DNA from: Selenomonas sp.
GTDB taxonomy: Bacteria; Bacillota; Negativicutes; Selenomonadales; Selenomonadaceae
Reading direction: 5' to 3'
DNA length: 64,000 bases
NCBI GenBank assembly: GCA_022482925.1
Contig: JAKVOG010000012.1
Coordinates: 1 to 64,000 of the forward strand
Shown here: positions 38,146-46,776 of the stretch, one piece after another
Position numbering within the stretch: the first letter of the stretch is position 1
Layout of the letters: each line of letters opens with the position of its first letter
Position numbers and translations under genes: made by a program
Notes under the pieces: generated by a model
Seen by the model: the letters and a program-made list of their open reading frames with translations, nothing else
What the model was told of the DNA's origin: nothing
Database searches by the model: none

Positions 38146-39057
38146 ATGGAAGATATAATCGAAGCGATTGAGCGACTCAAAAAAGAGCGGCGGGCTATTA
38201 TTCTGGCGCATGTCTATGAGCCGGATGAGATCCAGGAGATCGCGGATTTCACGGGCGATTCGTTTGCGTTGTCACAGAAGGCGGCGGCTACGGATGCTGA
38301 GGTGATTGTATTCTGTGGTGTGCGGTTTATGGCGGAGACGGCCAATATCCTGTCACCGGATAAGATTACGCTGCTGCCGGCGGCTGATGCGGGCTGTCAG
38401 ATGTTTGATGATACATTGGAGAGCGAGGTGCGCCAGGTGATGGCGGAGCGGCCGGATGCTCTGCTGGTTTCGTATGTGAATACGCCGGCATCCGTCAAGG
38501 CGCTTAGTACGATCTGCTGTACCTCATCGAATGCGGTGCAGGTAGTGAATTCTCTGCCGAAGGACCGGGAGATTGTCTTTGTACCGGATGGCAATCTGGC
38601 TTCGTTTGCGGCGGAGCAGACAGATCGGAAGGTTACCTGCTGGCCGGGTGGGTGCCCTATCCATGGGCGGCTTACGGTGAAGGATATCCGTGCCGCAAAG
38701 GCAGCTCATCCGGGGGCGCTGGTGCTCATGCATCCGGAATGCCAGCCGGCGGTGCGGGCTGAGGCAGATTATGTCGGCAGTACGATGGGAATCATCCGCT
38801 ATGCGCAGCAGAGCCAGGCGGATTCGTTCATTATTGCGACGGAGCAGGGAGTGCTCTATGAACTGACGGAGCGCTGTCTGCAGAAGCATTTTTATCTGGC
38901 TTCGCGGCAGATGCTGTGCGTCAACATGAAGAAGACGACACTGGAAAAGGTAAGAACGGCCCTGACGACACTGGAGCCAAGGGTCATTGTACCAGCAGAG
39001 ATCCGGGATAAGGCCAGAGAGGCTTTGCAGAAGATGCTGGAGATAACAGGACGGTGA
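38146..39057 (+). CDS. nadA: Quinolinate synthase
   Basis: 303 residues. NadA condenses iminoaspartate with dihydroxyacetone phosphate using a [4Fe-4S] cluster. The three triplicated subdomains are visible: VIVFCGVRFMAETA, STICCTSSNAVQV, CWPGGCPIHGRLTVKDI and HPECQPAVRAEADYVGSTMGI. Cysteines in FCGV, the CWPGGC region and HPEC are candidates for the cluster ligands. A GGAGG site is upstream. It is the first gene of nadABC, with four bases to nadB. Confidence 0.95.
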   Translation: MEDIIEAIERLKKERRAIILAHVYEPDEIQEIADFTGDSFALSQKAAATDAEVIVFCGVRFMAETANILSPDKITLLPAADAGCQMFDDTLESEVRQVMAERPDALLVSYVNTPASVKALSTICCTSSNAVQVVNSLPKDREIVFVPDGNLASFAAEQTDRKVTCWPGGCPIHGRLTVKDIRAAKAAHPGALVLMHPECQPAVRAEADYVGSTMGIIRYAQQSQADSFIIATEQGVLYELTERCLQKHFYLASRQMLCVNMKKTTLEKVRTALTTLEPRVIVPAEIRDKAREALQKMLEITGR

Positions 39058-39061
39058 GATC

Positions 39062-40708
39062 ATGCAGCGTTATTTGATGGATTTTTCAACGAAAGATATG
39101 CCGGTGAAGCAGAGCGAGTGTCTGGTCATCGGTTCAGGTGTAGCCGGACTGATGGCAGCCTGGACGGCAGCGAAAGCAGGCCGAAAGGTGCTGCTGGTGG
39201 TGCGTGATACGCTTTGGGACAGTAATACGAATAAAGCACAGGGCGGGATTGCGGCCTCATTTGGGGCTGATGATGAGCCGGAACTGCATGTTCAGGATAC
39301 CCTGACGGCTGGTGCCGGACTGTCGGATGAGCATATCACCCGCATTGTCACGACGGAGGGGCCGCAGGATATCCGGGCTCTTATTGCCCATGGGGCGCAG
39401 TTTGACCGGAATGCGGATGGCACGCTGGCACTGGGGCGCGAAGGCTGTCACAGCCGCAACCGTATTGTCCATGCGAAAGGGGATGCGACGGGCGCTGAGG
39501 TTGCGCGCGCGCTCAATGCGATCGTGGCCCGGGAAGTGGATGTTGAGGTACTGGAGCATTGCTATGTGGTCGATCTCCTGACCAGCAAAGGCATCTGCTA
39601 TGGTGCAACGGCGATGCATGAGGGGGAGAAGCTCTACCTGCGGGCCGGGGCTGTGATTCTCGCCAATGGTGGCTGCGGCCGTCTGTATGCCAAGACAACA
39701 AATCCGGAAGGCGCGGTCGGCAGCGGAATCGCGATGGCCTATCGTGCAGGTGCGGAGGTCATGGATATGGAGTTCGTACAGTTCCATCCGACGGCGCTGG
39801 CCATCAAGGGCTGCCCCAACTTCCTGATCTCGGAGGCGGTACGGGGTGCCGGCGCAGTGCTGCGCAATGCGGCTGGTGTCCGGTTCATGCCGTCGTATCA
39901 TCCGATGGCTGAGCTTGCACCGCGTGATGTGGTGGCCCGTTGTATCTTCAAGGAGATGCAGGCAGCTGATGCCGGCCAGGTCTATCTGGATGCGCGTGAA
40001 ATCGGCCAGGCGGCGGCCAAGTTCCCGATGATTGCGCAGACCTGTCTGGACTATGGCATTGATATCGAGCAGGAGATGATCCCGGTAGCTCCGGCTGCCC
40101 ACTATATGATGGGCGGCGTAAAGACGGATGAATGGGGTCGGACCAATATCCTCGGGCTCTATGTGTGCGGGGAGACAGCCTGTACCGGTTTGCAGGGCGC
40201 GAACAGGCTGGCCAGCAATTCGCTGCTGGAGGGGCTGGTATTCGGACGCCGGGCGGCTGTGCATGCCGATGGTTATCTGTCGGTTCCGGCCGATGGCGAG
40301 AGAGAGGAGTGGATCGGAGAATCCTTGGCGGAGGCCCCGTCTGGCACGGCGGCCGTGACAGCTGGTCTGCAGGCTTTGATGGGACAGTTCCTGGGTATAC
40401 GACGTGATGCAGTAGGGATTCATGAGGCACAGAAATCCATTGGCGCATTGGTCCAGCTTTATGAAGGCACGTTCGCTGAGACGCCGGAATTGCTGGATCT
40501 GCGGGCAAGGCTGGCGGTTTCCAGCCTGATTGCAGGGGCGGCCCTGCGCCGTCAGGAGAGTCGTGGGGCACATTACCGGACGGATTTTCCGGAGAAGAAG
40601 GAAATATGGCGGCAGCATTTTACGGACTGCCGGACAAATGAGATGGATCAGACAGGAGAGATGACAGATGACGTTCGGATTGGACAGACAGTTGCAGGCA
40701 TGGCTTGA
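39062..40708 (+). CDS. nadB: L-aspartate oxidase
   Basis: 548 residues; FAD-dependent oxidation of aspartate to iminoaspartate. The FAD dinucleotide fold is LVIGSGVAGLMAAWTAAKAG (residues about 21-40). Other motifs are AQGGIAASFG, the succinate-dehydrogenase-like EGCHSRNRIVHAKGDATGAEV, EFVQFHPTAL, AAHYMMGGVKTDEWGRTN and GLQGANRLASNSLLEGLVFGRRAA. Length is normal. Its 3' end overlaps nadC by 41 bases, which implies translational coupling and channelled expression. Confidence 0.95.
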   Translation: MQRYLMDFSTKDMPVKQSECLVIGSGVAGLMAAWTAAKAGRKVLLVVRDTLWDSNTNKAQGGIAASFGADDEPELHVQDTLTAGAGLSDEHITRIVTTEGPQDIRALIAHGAQFDRNADGTLALGREGCHSRNRIVHAKGDATGAEVARALNAIVAREVDVEVLEHCYVVDLLTSKGICYGATAMHEGEKLYLRAGAVILANGGCGRLYAKTTNPEGAVGSGIAMAYRAGAEVMDMEFVQFHPTALAIKGCPNFLISEAVRGAGAVLRNAAGVRFMPSYHPMAELAPRDVVARCIFKEMQAADAGQVYLDAREIGQAAAKFPMIAQTCLDYGIDIEQEMIPVAPAAHYMMGGVKTDEWGRTNILGLYVCGETACTGLQGANRLASNSLLEGLVFGRRAAVHADGYLSVPADGEREEWIGESLAEAPSGTAAVTAGLQALMGQFLGIRRDAVGIHEAQKSIGALVQLYEGTFAETPELLDLRARLAVSSLIAGAALRRQESRGAHYRTDFPEKKEIWRQHFTDCRTNEMDQTGEMTDDVRIGQTVAGMA

Positions 40709-41504
40709 GGAAGATGTCGGTTGTGGGGATATTACAACCGAAGCAATTGTGGGAGCGGGAGCACGCACAAAGGCCATTATCCATGCCAAAGCACCGGGCG
40801 TGCTGGCGGGTATGGCTGCGGCAGAGAGAGTATTTGAGCTGCTGTCGGATACTGTGACCTTCCGGGCAAAACTGGCTGATGGCGATCCGTTGACGGCCAC
40901 TTCGGTCATTGCTGAGGTTGAAGGTAGTGCGCGGGCAATCCTCACGGGGGAACGGTTGGCACTCAATCTGCTGCAGCATCTTTCGGGCATTGCGACCCGG
41001 ACAGCTGCTCTGGCGGCTATCGCTGCGCCTTATGGAGCACGGCTGGTGGACACGCGCAAGACAACACCGGGATTGCGTCAGCTGGAGAAGTATGCGGTCC
41101 GTGTCGGCGGTGGCAGTAATCACCGGCTGGGACTCTATGATGCGATGCTGATCAAGGACAATCATATCAAGGTGGCAGGCGGCATTGCGGCTGCAGTGGA
41201 ACTTGGGCGCCGGTATGCATCTCACATGACGAAGATCGAGGTCGAGACTGAGAGCCTGGCGGATGTGCAGGAAGCACTGACAGCAGGGGCGGATGTCATT
41301 ATGCTGGATAATATGAGTCCGGAGCGGATGGCTGAGGCAGTAAAATGCATCAATCATCGTGCCGTTGTCGAGGCATCCGGCGGTATCGACGAGACGACGC
41401 TGGCTGCCGCGGCTGCAGCCGGTGTAGATGTAATTTCAGTCGGGGCCCTGACACACAGTGTGAAAGCACTGGACATCAGTCTGGATATTGGTGACATTAA
41501 ATAG
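40668..41504 (+). CDS. nadC: Nicotinate-nucleotide pyrophosphorylase (quinolinate phosphoribosyltransferase)
   Basis: 278 residues; converts quinolinate plus PRPP to nicotinate mononucleotide. Signatures: EEDVGCGDITTEAI, LLQHLSGIATRTAAL, VDTRKTTPGLRQLEKYAVRVGGGSNHRLGLYD, KDNHIKVAGG, VETESLADVQEAL and VDVISVGALTHSVKALDISLDI. A GGAGAG site precedes 40668 inside nadB. It is the last gene of the operon, ended by the terminator at 41522. Confidence 0.95.
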   Translation: MTFGLDRQLQAWLEEDVGCGDITTEAIVGAGARTKAIIHAKAPGVLAGMAAAERVFELLSDTVTFRAKLADGDPLTATSVIAEVEGSARAILTGERLALNLLQHLSGIATRTAALAAIAAPYGARLVDTRKTTPGLRQLEKYAVRVGGGSNHRLGLYDAMLIKDNHIKVAGGIAAAVELGRRYASHMTKIEVETESLADVQEALTAGADVIMLDNMSPERMAEAVKCINHRAVVEASGGIDETTLAAAAAAGVDVISVGALTHSVKALDISLDIGDIK

Positions 41505-41521
41505 AGAATAAATTGATGTAA

Positions 41522-41568
41522 GAAGCTCCCTATCGGGCAGGACGAAACTGTCTTATGGGGGGCTTTTT
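41522..41568 (+). terminator. Intrinsic terminator of nadABC
   Basis: AGCTCCC...GGGGGGCT-type stem with an internal GGACGAAACTGTC hairpin, followed by T5. Confidence 0.7.
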
Positions 41569-41582
41569 ATATTAATGGTAAA

Positions 41583-42790
41583 TTGCAAGTGCAAATTGAA
41601 CACTAATTTAATCAAGAAACATTATCAATAGTATAAACTTCATCGAGAAAATGGTCGAATAGCTCCGTTGGCGTATGGTAGCCAAGAATGCGACGCGGAC
41701 GCTGGTTCAGCATATCGGCCATGTTCAGGACATCTTCATCGCTGAATGACTCTATCGATTTACCCTTGGGAATGAAATCCCTCAGCAGCCCATTATGACG
41801 CTCGTTTTGAGGGCGCTCCCATGAGCTGTACGGATGCGCGAAATAGATGGCGGTGCCTAGGCTCTCAAACTTGGATAATGTCTCGAATTCCGGGCCGTTG
41901 TCAGCGGTCATCGTCTTAAATACCTGACTAAAACGTTCTTTGCCGTATAGCTCCTGCAGCTTATTCATAGCATCCTCAACACCGGCACTGGTACGTCCGG
42001 AGATACGAATAGCTATGTAGTTGCGCGTTACCTTTTCCACAGCAGTAAAGGCAACTGCCTCACGGCCTTCCCGTTGTCCAACAACCGTATCGATTTCCCA
42101 ATGACCGATCTCGGTTCCTTCGCTGACGATAGCCGGACGATCTTCAATGCTACGGCCTTTCATGCGTTTGTTCTTGCGATTCCATTTTCGGTGCTGCTTA
42201 CGCCCCAGCGCCTGCGGAACATCAAAAAGAGAAAGCGGCAGCTTGCCAGCCCAGAGCATATTGTAGAGCGTTTTGGTGCAGGGAATCTGCTCCGGCTGAA
42301 ACAAGTTTTGCAGCCTGGCATGGCCGACACAGGTATCCAATGACCACCGCTTCTTGCGGACATGTTCCACCATCCATTGGATGAAGGGCTCGCAGTTATC
42401 GCTGTCAAGTTTACAGGGACGTCTAGCATTCCTGCGATGTTCCTTATACGCCTGTTGGCCGCGCTTAGCCGTATACTTTGGCACTCGGCCACGACCGCCT
42501 TTACGCTCTGGTGTTCCACGCCGCAGTTCGTAATGAACGGTAGTGTGAGCACAACCAACCGCAGCAGCAATGCCACGAAGCGAATAGCCCTGTTCATGGA
42601 GTGCCTGAATCATGCCACGCTCATCCAGCGTGAGATGGTGACCCTGTTTACGACTTCTCTCGATTGTGTTAAAATTGGATTGATCCATAGTGATTACTCC
42701 TTTGTTTGTGTTGTTTAGCAAAACCATTTTAACACAGGAAGTCACTATGGATTTTTATTTTTTGATTAACTGTTCAACTTCATTATACAA
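41583..42790 (-). mobile_element. IS30-family insertion sequence, copy B
   Basis: Imperfect terminal inverted repeats TTGCAAGTGCAAATTGAAC and the complement of GTTCAACTTCATTATACAA, the same kind as copy A at 1343-2553. The 1,208-bp element has one intact transposase gene. The two copies have diverged clearly at nucleotide level, so they are separate acquisitions or old duplicates. Confidence 0.85.
41612..42688 (-). CDS. IS30-family transposase
   Basis: 358 residues from MDQSNFNTIERSR. An N-terminal helix-turn-helix region (LTLDERGMIQALHEQGYSLRGIAAAVG) precedes a DDE integrase core with IGHWEIDTVVG, MTADNGPEFE and the final glutamate in NERHNGLLRDF. The intact frame suggests it is active. The same protein is broken in copy A. 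A GGAGTAATC site precedes 42688. Confidence 0.92.
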   Translation of the reverse strand: MDQSNFNTIERSRKQGHHLTLDERGMIQALHEQGYSLRGIAAAVGCAHTTVHYELRRGTPERKGGRGRVPKYTAKRGQQAYKEHRRNARRPCKLDSDNCEPFIQWMVEHVRKKRWSLDTCVGHARLQNLFQPEQIPCTKTLYNMLWAGKLPLSLFDVPQALGRKQHRKWNRKNKRMKGRSIEDRPAIVSEGTEIGHWEIDTVVGQREGREAVAFTAVEKVTRNYIAIRISGRTSAGVEDAMNKLQELYGKERFSQVFKTMTADNGPEFETLSKFESLGTAIYFAHPYSSWERPQNERHNGLLRDFIPKGKSIESFSDEDVLNMADMLNQRPRRILGYHTPTELFDHFLDEVYTIDNVS

Positions 42791-42803
42791 CCGACCATAA
42801 GTT

Positions 42804-42846
42804 GAAAAGCTATCGTCTGAAGAGTATATCACACGATAGCTTTTTA
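42804..42846 (+). terminator. Terminator between IS30-B and metY
   Basis: AAAAGCTATCGT/ACGATAGCTTTT stem with T5 and A-rich flank, able to act in both directions. Confidence 0.8.
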
Positions 42847-42865
42847 TTATTAGCGAGTATTATCC

Positions 42866-42929
42866 TTGCAGGAAAGCAATAAATCCGTTATTATAGTATG
42901 TAATTGTGTAAATATCGTCTTTAGACGAT
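42866..42929 (+). promoter_or_regulatory. metY promoter with small inverted repeat
   Basis: TTGCAG (42866-42871), 17-base spacer, TATTAT (42889-42894), then a perfect ATCGTCT-TT-AGACGAT inverted repeat (42914-42929), a possible operator. No S-box (SAM riboswitch) is recognisable in this short leader. Confidence 0.55.
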
Positions 42930-42960
42930 GCGGTTCTGTAATTAACGGGAGGATTTGTCC

Positions 42961-44229
42961 ATGAAAGATGAAACGAAATGCCTGCACTCCGGTTATACCC
43001 CGAAGAATGGGGAACCGGGTGTGATGCCAATCGTTCAGAGCACGACGTACCGGTTTGATTCGACGGAGCATATCGGAGCTCTTTTTGATAAGCCGATGGA
43101 ATGCATGTATTCGCGCTTCGCGAATCCGACGGTGGATGCGGTTGAGAAGAAGATTGCCGATCTTGAAGGTGGTGTCGGCGCGATGTGCACGACGTCCGGT
43201 CAGGCGGCTACACTGTTCTCAGTCCTGAATCTCTGTAATGCCGGCGATAGCCTGATCTGTTCCTCGGCAGTCTATGGCGGTACAATCAACTTGTTTGCAG
43301 TTACCCTGAAACGCTTCGGCATTGAGTGTATCTTTGTCGATCCGGAGGCCAGTGAGGCTGACATCGATGCAGCTTTCAAGCCGAATACCCGCGCGGTTTT
43401 TGGTGAGACACTGGCGAATCCGGCTCTCATCGTCTGCGATATCGAGAAGTTTGCCAAGGCTGCGCACGCACATGGTGTACCGCTCATCATTGACAATACC
43501 TTTGCGACCCCGATTCTCTGTAAGCCATTCCAGTTCGGTGCGGATATCGTCGTGCATTCGACCACGAAATACATGGATGGACATGCCTTGCAGGGCGGCG
43601 GCGTCATCGTCGACAGCGGGCGCTTCGACTGGACAAACGGACATTTTCCGGAGTTCACGGAGCCGGATGAGTCTTATCATGGTACGATCTACACTAAGGA
43701 ATTCGGTAACATGGCCTATATCGTCAAGGCCCGTATGCAGCTCATGCGTGATTTTGGTGCCTATCCGGCAGCACACTCGGCGTTCCTGCTCAACATCGGT
43801 CTGGAGACGCTGGCTGTGCGCATGCCTCAGTACGTTGAGAACGGCCGTCGGGTGGCAGAGTATCTGCTGCAGCGTACCGACAAGATCGAGTCCGTGGAGT
43901 ATCCGGGACTGCCGGGGGACCGTCAGCATGCGCTGGCTGAAAAATATCTGGGCGGTCATGGCTGTGGTGTCGTGACGCTCGTCATCAAAGGTGGCAAGCA
44001 GAATGCGGTGAGGTTCATGGACAACCTGAAACTGGCGTGCAACGAAGTCCATGTGGCCGACATTCGCACCTGTGTCCTGCATCCGGCCAGCGAGACCCAT
44101 CGTCAGCTTACCGATGAGCAGCTCGTAGCTGCCGGTATCAACCCGGGCATGATTCGCTTCTCGACCGGTCTTGAGAATATCGACGATATCCTTGAGGACA
44201 TCGAGCAGGCACTGGCGCAGGTAGACTGA
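42961..44229 (+). CDS. metY: O-acetylhomoserine sulfhydrylase / Cys-Met metabolism PLP enzyme
   Basis: 422 residues of the Cys/Met gamma-family. Motifs: FDSTEHIGALFDKPMECMYSRFANPTVDAVE, the DNTFATP segment, and the PLP lysine in VVHSTTKYMDGH. The C-terminus has HPASETHRQLTDEQLVAAGI and RFSTGLENIDDI. It probably incorporates sulfide into O-acetylhomoserine to give homocysteine; methionine gamma-lyase activity is the main alternative for this family. A GGGAGG site supports ATG 42961 over TTG 42955. It is transcribed singly. Confidence 0.88.
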   Translation: MKDETKCLHSGYTPKNGEPGVMPIVQSTTYRFDSTEHIGALFDKPMECMYSRFANPTVDAVEKKIADLEGGVGAMCTTSGQAATLFSVLNLCNAGDSLICSSAVYGGTINLFAVTLKRFGIECIFVDPEASEADIDAAFKPNTRAVFGETLANPALIVCDIEKFAKAAHAHGVPLIIDNTFATPILCKPFQFGADIVVHSTTKYMDGHALQGGGVIVDSGRFDWTNGHFPEFTEPDESYHGTIYTKEFGNMAYIVKARMQLMRDFGAYPAAHSAFLLNIGLETLAVRMPQYVENGRRVAEYLLQRTDKIESVEYPGLPGDRQHALAEKYLGGHGCGVVTLVIKGGKQNAVRFMDNLKLACNEVHVADIRTCVLHPASETHRQLTDEQLVAAGINPGMIRFSTGLENIDDILEDIEQALAQVD

Positions 44230-44302
44230 GCTGCTTTCAGCTTCATTATGACATCGGATCATGTCAGGTTATCTGATGCGGCTAAGAATCGAGGCAGGGG
44301 AT

Positions 44303-44476
44303 ATGAGCAGACAGGATGAGATCGGGCGAGCGTACTGGCTGATGTGGGGCTTTGGTGCGGTCGTGACGCGTGAGTGGCGGCAGGCGGCAACGGATGGACT
44401 GGGACATGACTTTTCCGGCCGCCTGTTGGAAGTGCCGGTCGGGACTGATGTGCTTACACTGCCGCTCTATCCCTGA
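44303..44476 (+). pseudogene. N-terminal fragment of a class I SAM methyltransferase
   Basis: 57 residues from MSRQDEIGRAYWLMWGFGAVV. The end GRLLEVPVGTDVLTLPLYP is the SAM-binding motif I of UbiE-like methyltransferases (L-E-V/P-x-G-T-G), with Asp in place of the second glycine. The frame then stops, and the remaining roughly 150 residues expected are not found downstream in any frame. It is a truncated remnant. 44477-44588 shows no other feature. Confidence 0.6.
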
Positions 44477-44588
44477 ATGGATTCCATGTAATTCCCGATA
44501 AAGAAAAAGCTTTTGCAGAGGTCCGGTCGCATCATGCATTGGCAACGTTTATCTGTCGGAAATAGCAGAACACGGGACGGCGGGAAAA

Positions 44589-44652
44589 TCAAAATCTATA
44601 TCACAATAACCGCAACTGTAACAGGCTGCGGTTATTGTGATATAGATTTTGA
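44589..44652. repeat. Perfect 26-bp inverted repeat
   Basis: Arms 44589-44614 and 44627-44652 are perfectly complementary over 26 bases (core ACAATAACCGCA/TGCGGTTATTGT), with a 12-base loop. There is no T-tract right after it, so it is not a standard terminator. It may be a strong bidirectional RNA stop or a mobile-element relic. It sits between the methyltransferase fragment and the flavoprotein gene. Confidence 0.8.
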
Positions 44653-44737
44653 TAGAAAATAGAGAATTATCTGACAGGATTTTTCACCCGGACCGCGAAT
44701 GACTTAATATAAGTGATAAATGAAAGGTTGTAGTGAA

Positions 44738-46216
44738 ATGTATATTCCAATTTCCAGACGTGATTTTGTGCAGTTGACCGGAGCATTGACAGTCGGAGCT
44801 ATGGCCGGCGGATTCCTGTCGGCAGCAGAGGCGGCAGCCAGTTTGGGCTCCTCTGATGGTAAAATGCAATATGCAGGCCGGGATCTTCCGCTGCTCTATG
44901 CTGCGGATTGCTGCGTGGTTGGCGGCGGCCCGTCCGGTACCGCTGCGGCAATCAATGCGGCCCGTCATGGGGCCAAGACCGCGCTGATCGAACGTGGGAC
45001 TGCTCTGGGCGTTTTGCAGACACTTGGCCTGGTGCTGCCGTTCATGCCGACCTATGCCCCCGAGAGTGATACTCCCTATGTGGCTGAAAACAAACAGAAG
45101 ATGCTGGACCATGGCATAAACATGTCCGATGGAGTTACGGATGAGGGCTGGACCAACCCGGAGATCCTGTCGCTTCTCTATGATGGACTCTGTGCGGAGG
45201 CCGGTGTAGAAGTGCTCTATCATACGGTTCTCGTAGATACGATCCTGAAGGATGGGAAAATCCAGTATTGTGTCGTGCAGACCATTGCCGGCCTGGCGGC
45301 GGTGACCGCCAAAGTATTCATCGATGGCTCCGGGGATGCACTGTTGGCGCGGATGGCAGGTGTGCCAGCTGAGAAGGGATCGGACAAGACCGGCCGGAAT
45401 CAGCCGATGAGCTTTCGGTTCGAGATGGGCGGGATTGACATCGAGAAAGTCTACCAATATGATACAGTAGATCTGCAGGATACCTGGTGCAAATCAAAGC
45501 CGCCGTATGTCGAGCTGGCCGAGGCAATGGGACGGAAACAGCGCTATAAGCTTGAATCCTTCTTCCAGCGTGGAGTAGAAGCCGGTGAGCTTCAGCAGGA
45601 GGATGCAAATTATTTCCAGGCTTTCGCGATCATTGGCAAGCCGGGAACGATGTCCATGAATTGTCCGGAACTGCCACATGAATTCAGTGCGACCGATCCG
45701 CTGTCCTATAGCCGTGCGGTGCGTTGTGGGCGCCAGATGATTCATCGGATCAGTCAGTATCTCATCAAGCATATGCCGGGCTTTGAGCATGCCTATATCA
45801 GTCGGGAAGCCACCATGCTTGGCGCAAGAGAATCCTGGCGTATCCGCGGGAAATTCTATATGACCGAGGACGACTATCATAACCGCAGCCGTTTCCCGGA
45901 TGCCGTCGCCCGGACTGCCTATTTTATCGATGCCCATGGGGAACGCGTCGATGAAAAGATTCCGAAAGGGGAGTTCTACGAGATTCCTTACCGGGCGATG
46001 ATCACGGATCAGGTATCGAACCTGCTCGTAGCGGGCCGCTGCATCAGTACCAGCTTCATCCTGCAGGCATCCATGCGCATTCAGCCAACCTGTATGAGCA
46101 TCGGCGAAGCAGCCGGGATTGCTGCGGCCTGGGGACTGAAGCATAATACGGAAGTCAATGCACTGCATTGGGAAGAGATTCCCAAAGAGCAGCGCAGCTA
46201 TTATACTAAAGGGTGA
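44738..46216 (+). CDS. Tat-exported FAD-dependent oxidoreductase
   Basis: 492 residues. A twin-arginine signal ISRRDFVQLTGALTVGAMAGGF (shown in part; residues about 4-30, ending SAAEAAA) precedes an FAD-binding domain CCVVGGGPSGTAAAINAARHGAKTALIERG. The protein continues with VFIDGSGDALLARMAGVP and VAGRCISTSFILQASMRIQPTCMSIGEAAG, typical of the FAD_oxidored family. It should act in the periplasm after folding with FAD. ATG 44738 is chosen because AAAGGTTG lies just upstream. Substrate unknown; nearby PdxA-like and DapA-like genes hint at small-acid metabolism but IS110 separates them. Confidence 0.85.
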   Translation: MYIPISRRDFVQLTGALTVGAMAGGFLSAAEAAASLGSSDGKMQYAGRDLPLLYAADCCVVGGGPSGTAAAINAARHGAKTALIERGTALGVLQTLGLVLPFMPTYAPESDTPYVAENKQKMLDHGINMSDGVTDEGWTNPEILSLLYDGLCAEAGVEVLYHTVLVDTILKDGKIQYCVVQTIAGLAAVTAKVFIDGSGDALLARMAGVPAEKGSDKTGRNQPMSFRFEMGGIDIEKVYQYDTVDLQDTWCKSKPPYVELAEAMGRKQRYKLESFFQRGVEAGELQQEDANYFQAFAIIGKPGTMSMNCPELPHEFSATDPLSYSRAVRCGRQMIHRISQYLIKHMPGFEHAYISREATMLGARESWRIRGKFYMTEDDYHNRSRFPDAVARTAYFIDAHGERVDEKIPKGEFYEIPYRAMITDQVSNLLVAGRCISTSFILQASMRIQPTCMSIGEAAGIAAAWGLKHNTEVNALHWEEIPKEQRSYYTKG

Positions 46217-46440
46217 ACGAGGTCGGAGTTCGTCAGGACAGAATCCATAGTGAGAGTGTCCTGGCCTGAATAGTATTTCGGGAGAGATGAGGAAATATAT
46301 CATTGGGGGCCCAGTGGATGGACACGTATAAGAATCGGGAGAAATGATGGTCAGCGATTCTTTGTCTCAGCTGGTCGAGTAGCTCCAGATTTCGCTGCAT
46401 AAGTTTCGGTATTAATAAGAAAAACAAATAGTAGAGGAAA

Positions 46441-46480
46441 AGCACCTCAGTGCACATTAAATGGATGACACTGAGGTGCT
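46441..46480 (+). terminator. Hairpin terminator after the flavoprotein gene
   Basis: Perfect 12-bp stem AGCACCTCAGTG/CACTGAGGTGCT followed by TTCTGTTT. The preceding 46217-46440 has no recognisable gene. Confidence 0.65.
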
Positions 46481-46508
46481 TCTGTTTGATCGGAATAGAA
46501 GTTTCTAA

Positions 46509-46557
46509 AAAACGCATCAATATGTTGCAATAATCCAACAACATATTGATGCGTTTT
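46509..46557. terminator. Second long hairpin before IS110
   Basis: Perfect 19-bp stem AAAACGCATCAATATGTTG/CAACATATTGATGCGTTTT with an 11-base loop. A/T ends make it a possible bidirectional terminator. From 46558 to 46776 the sequence is AT-rich with no gene seen and probably includes the IS110 edge. Confidence 0.65.
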
Positions 46558-46776
46558 CATGACAAGAATCAAATAAATTCATAAAATTAGCGTAAATACG
46601 GCTTTTCTGAAGTTGGCACGCTAATTGCATTATAAAAGAGTGTAAGAAGGTAATAAGCAATCTGGTAATATGTCAACCCCATAAAAGAAAAGATTTCAAA
46701 AGGATTACCAGAAAATGAGTGCACTTAATAAGACTTTTCTTTCAAATTTCAAAAAAGAAAAGTATGTTCGAAAATA

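Noticed and set aside
42850-42960. SAM riboswitch before metY
   Set aside because: Leader too short, and no S-box conserved segments seen; only a 7-bp inverted repeat.
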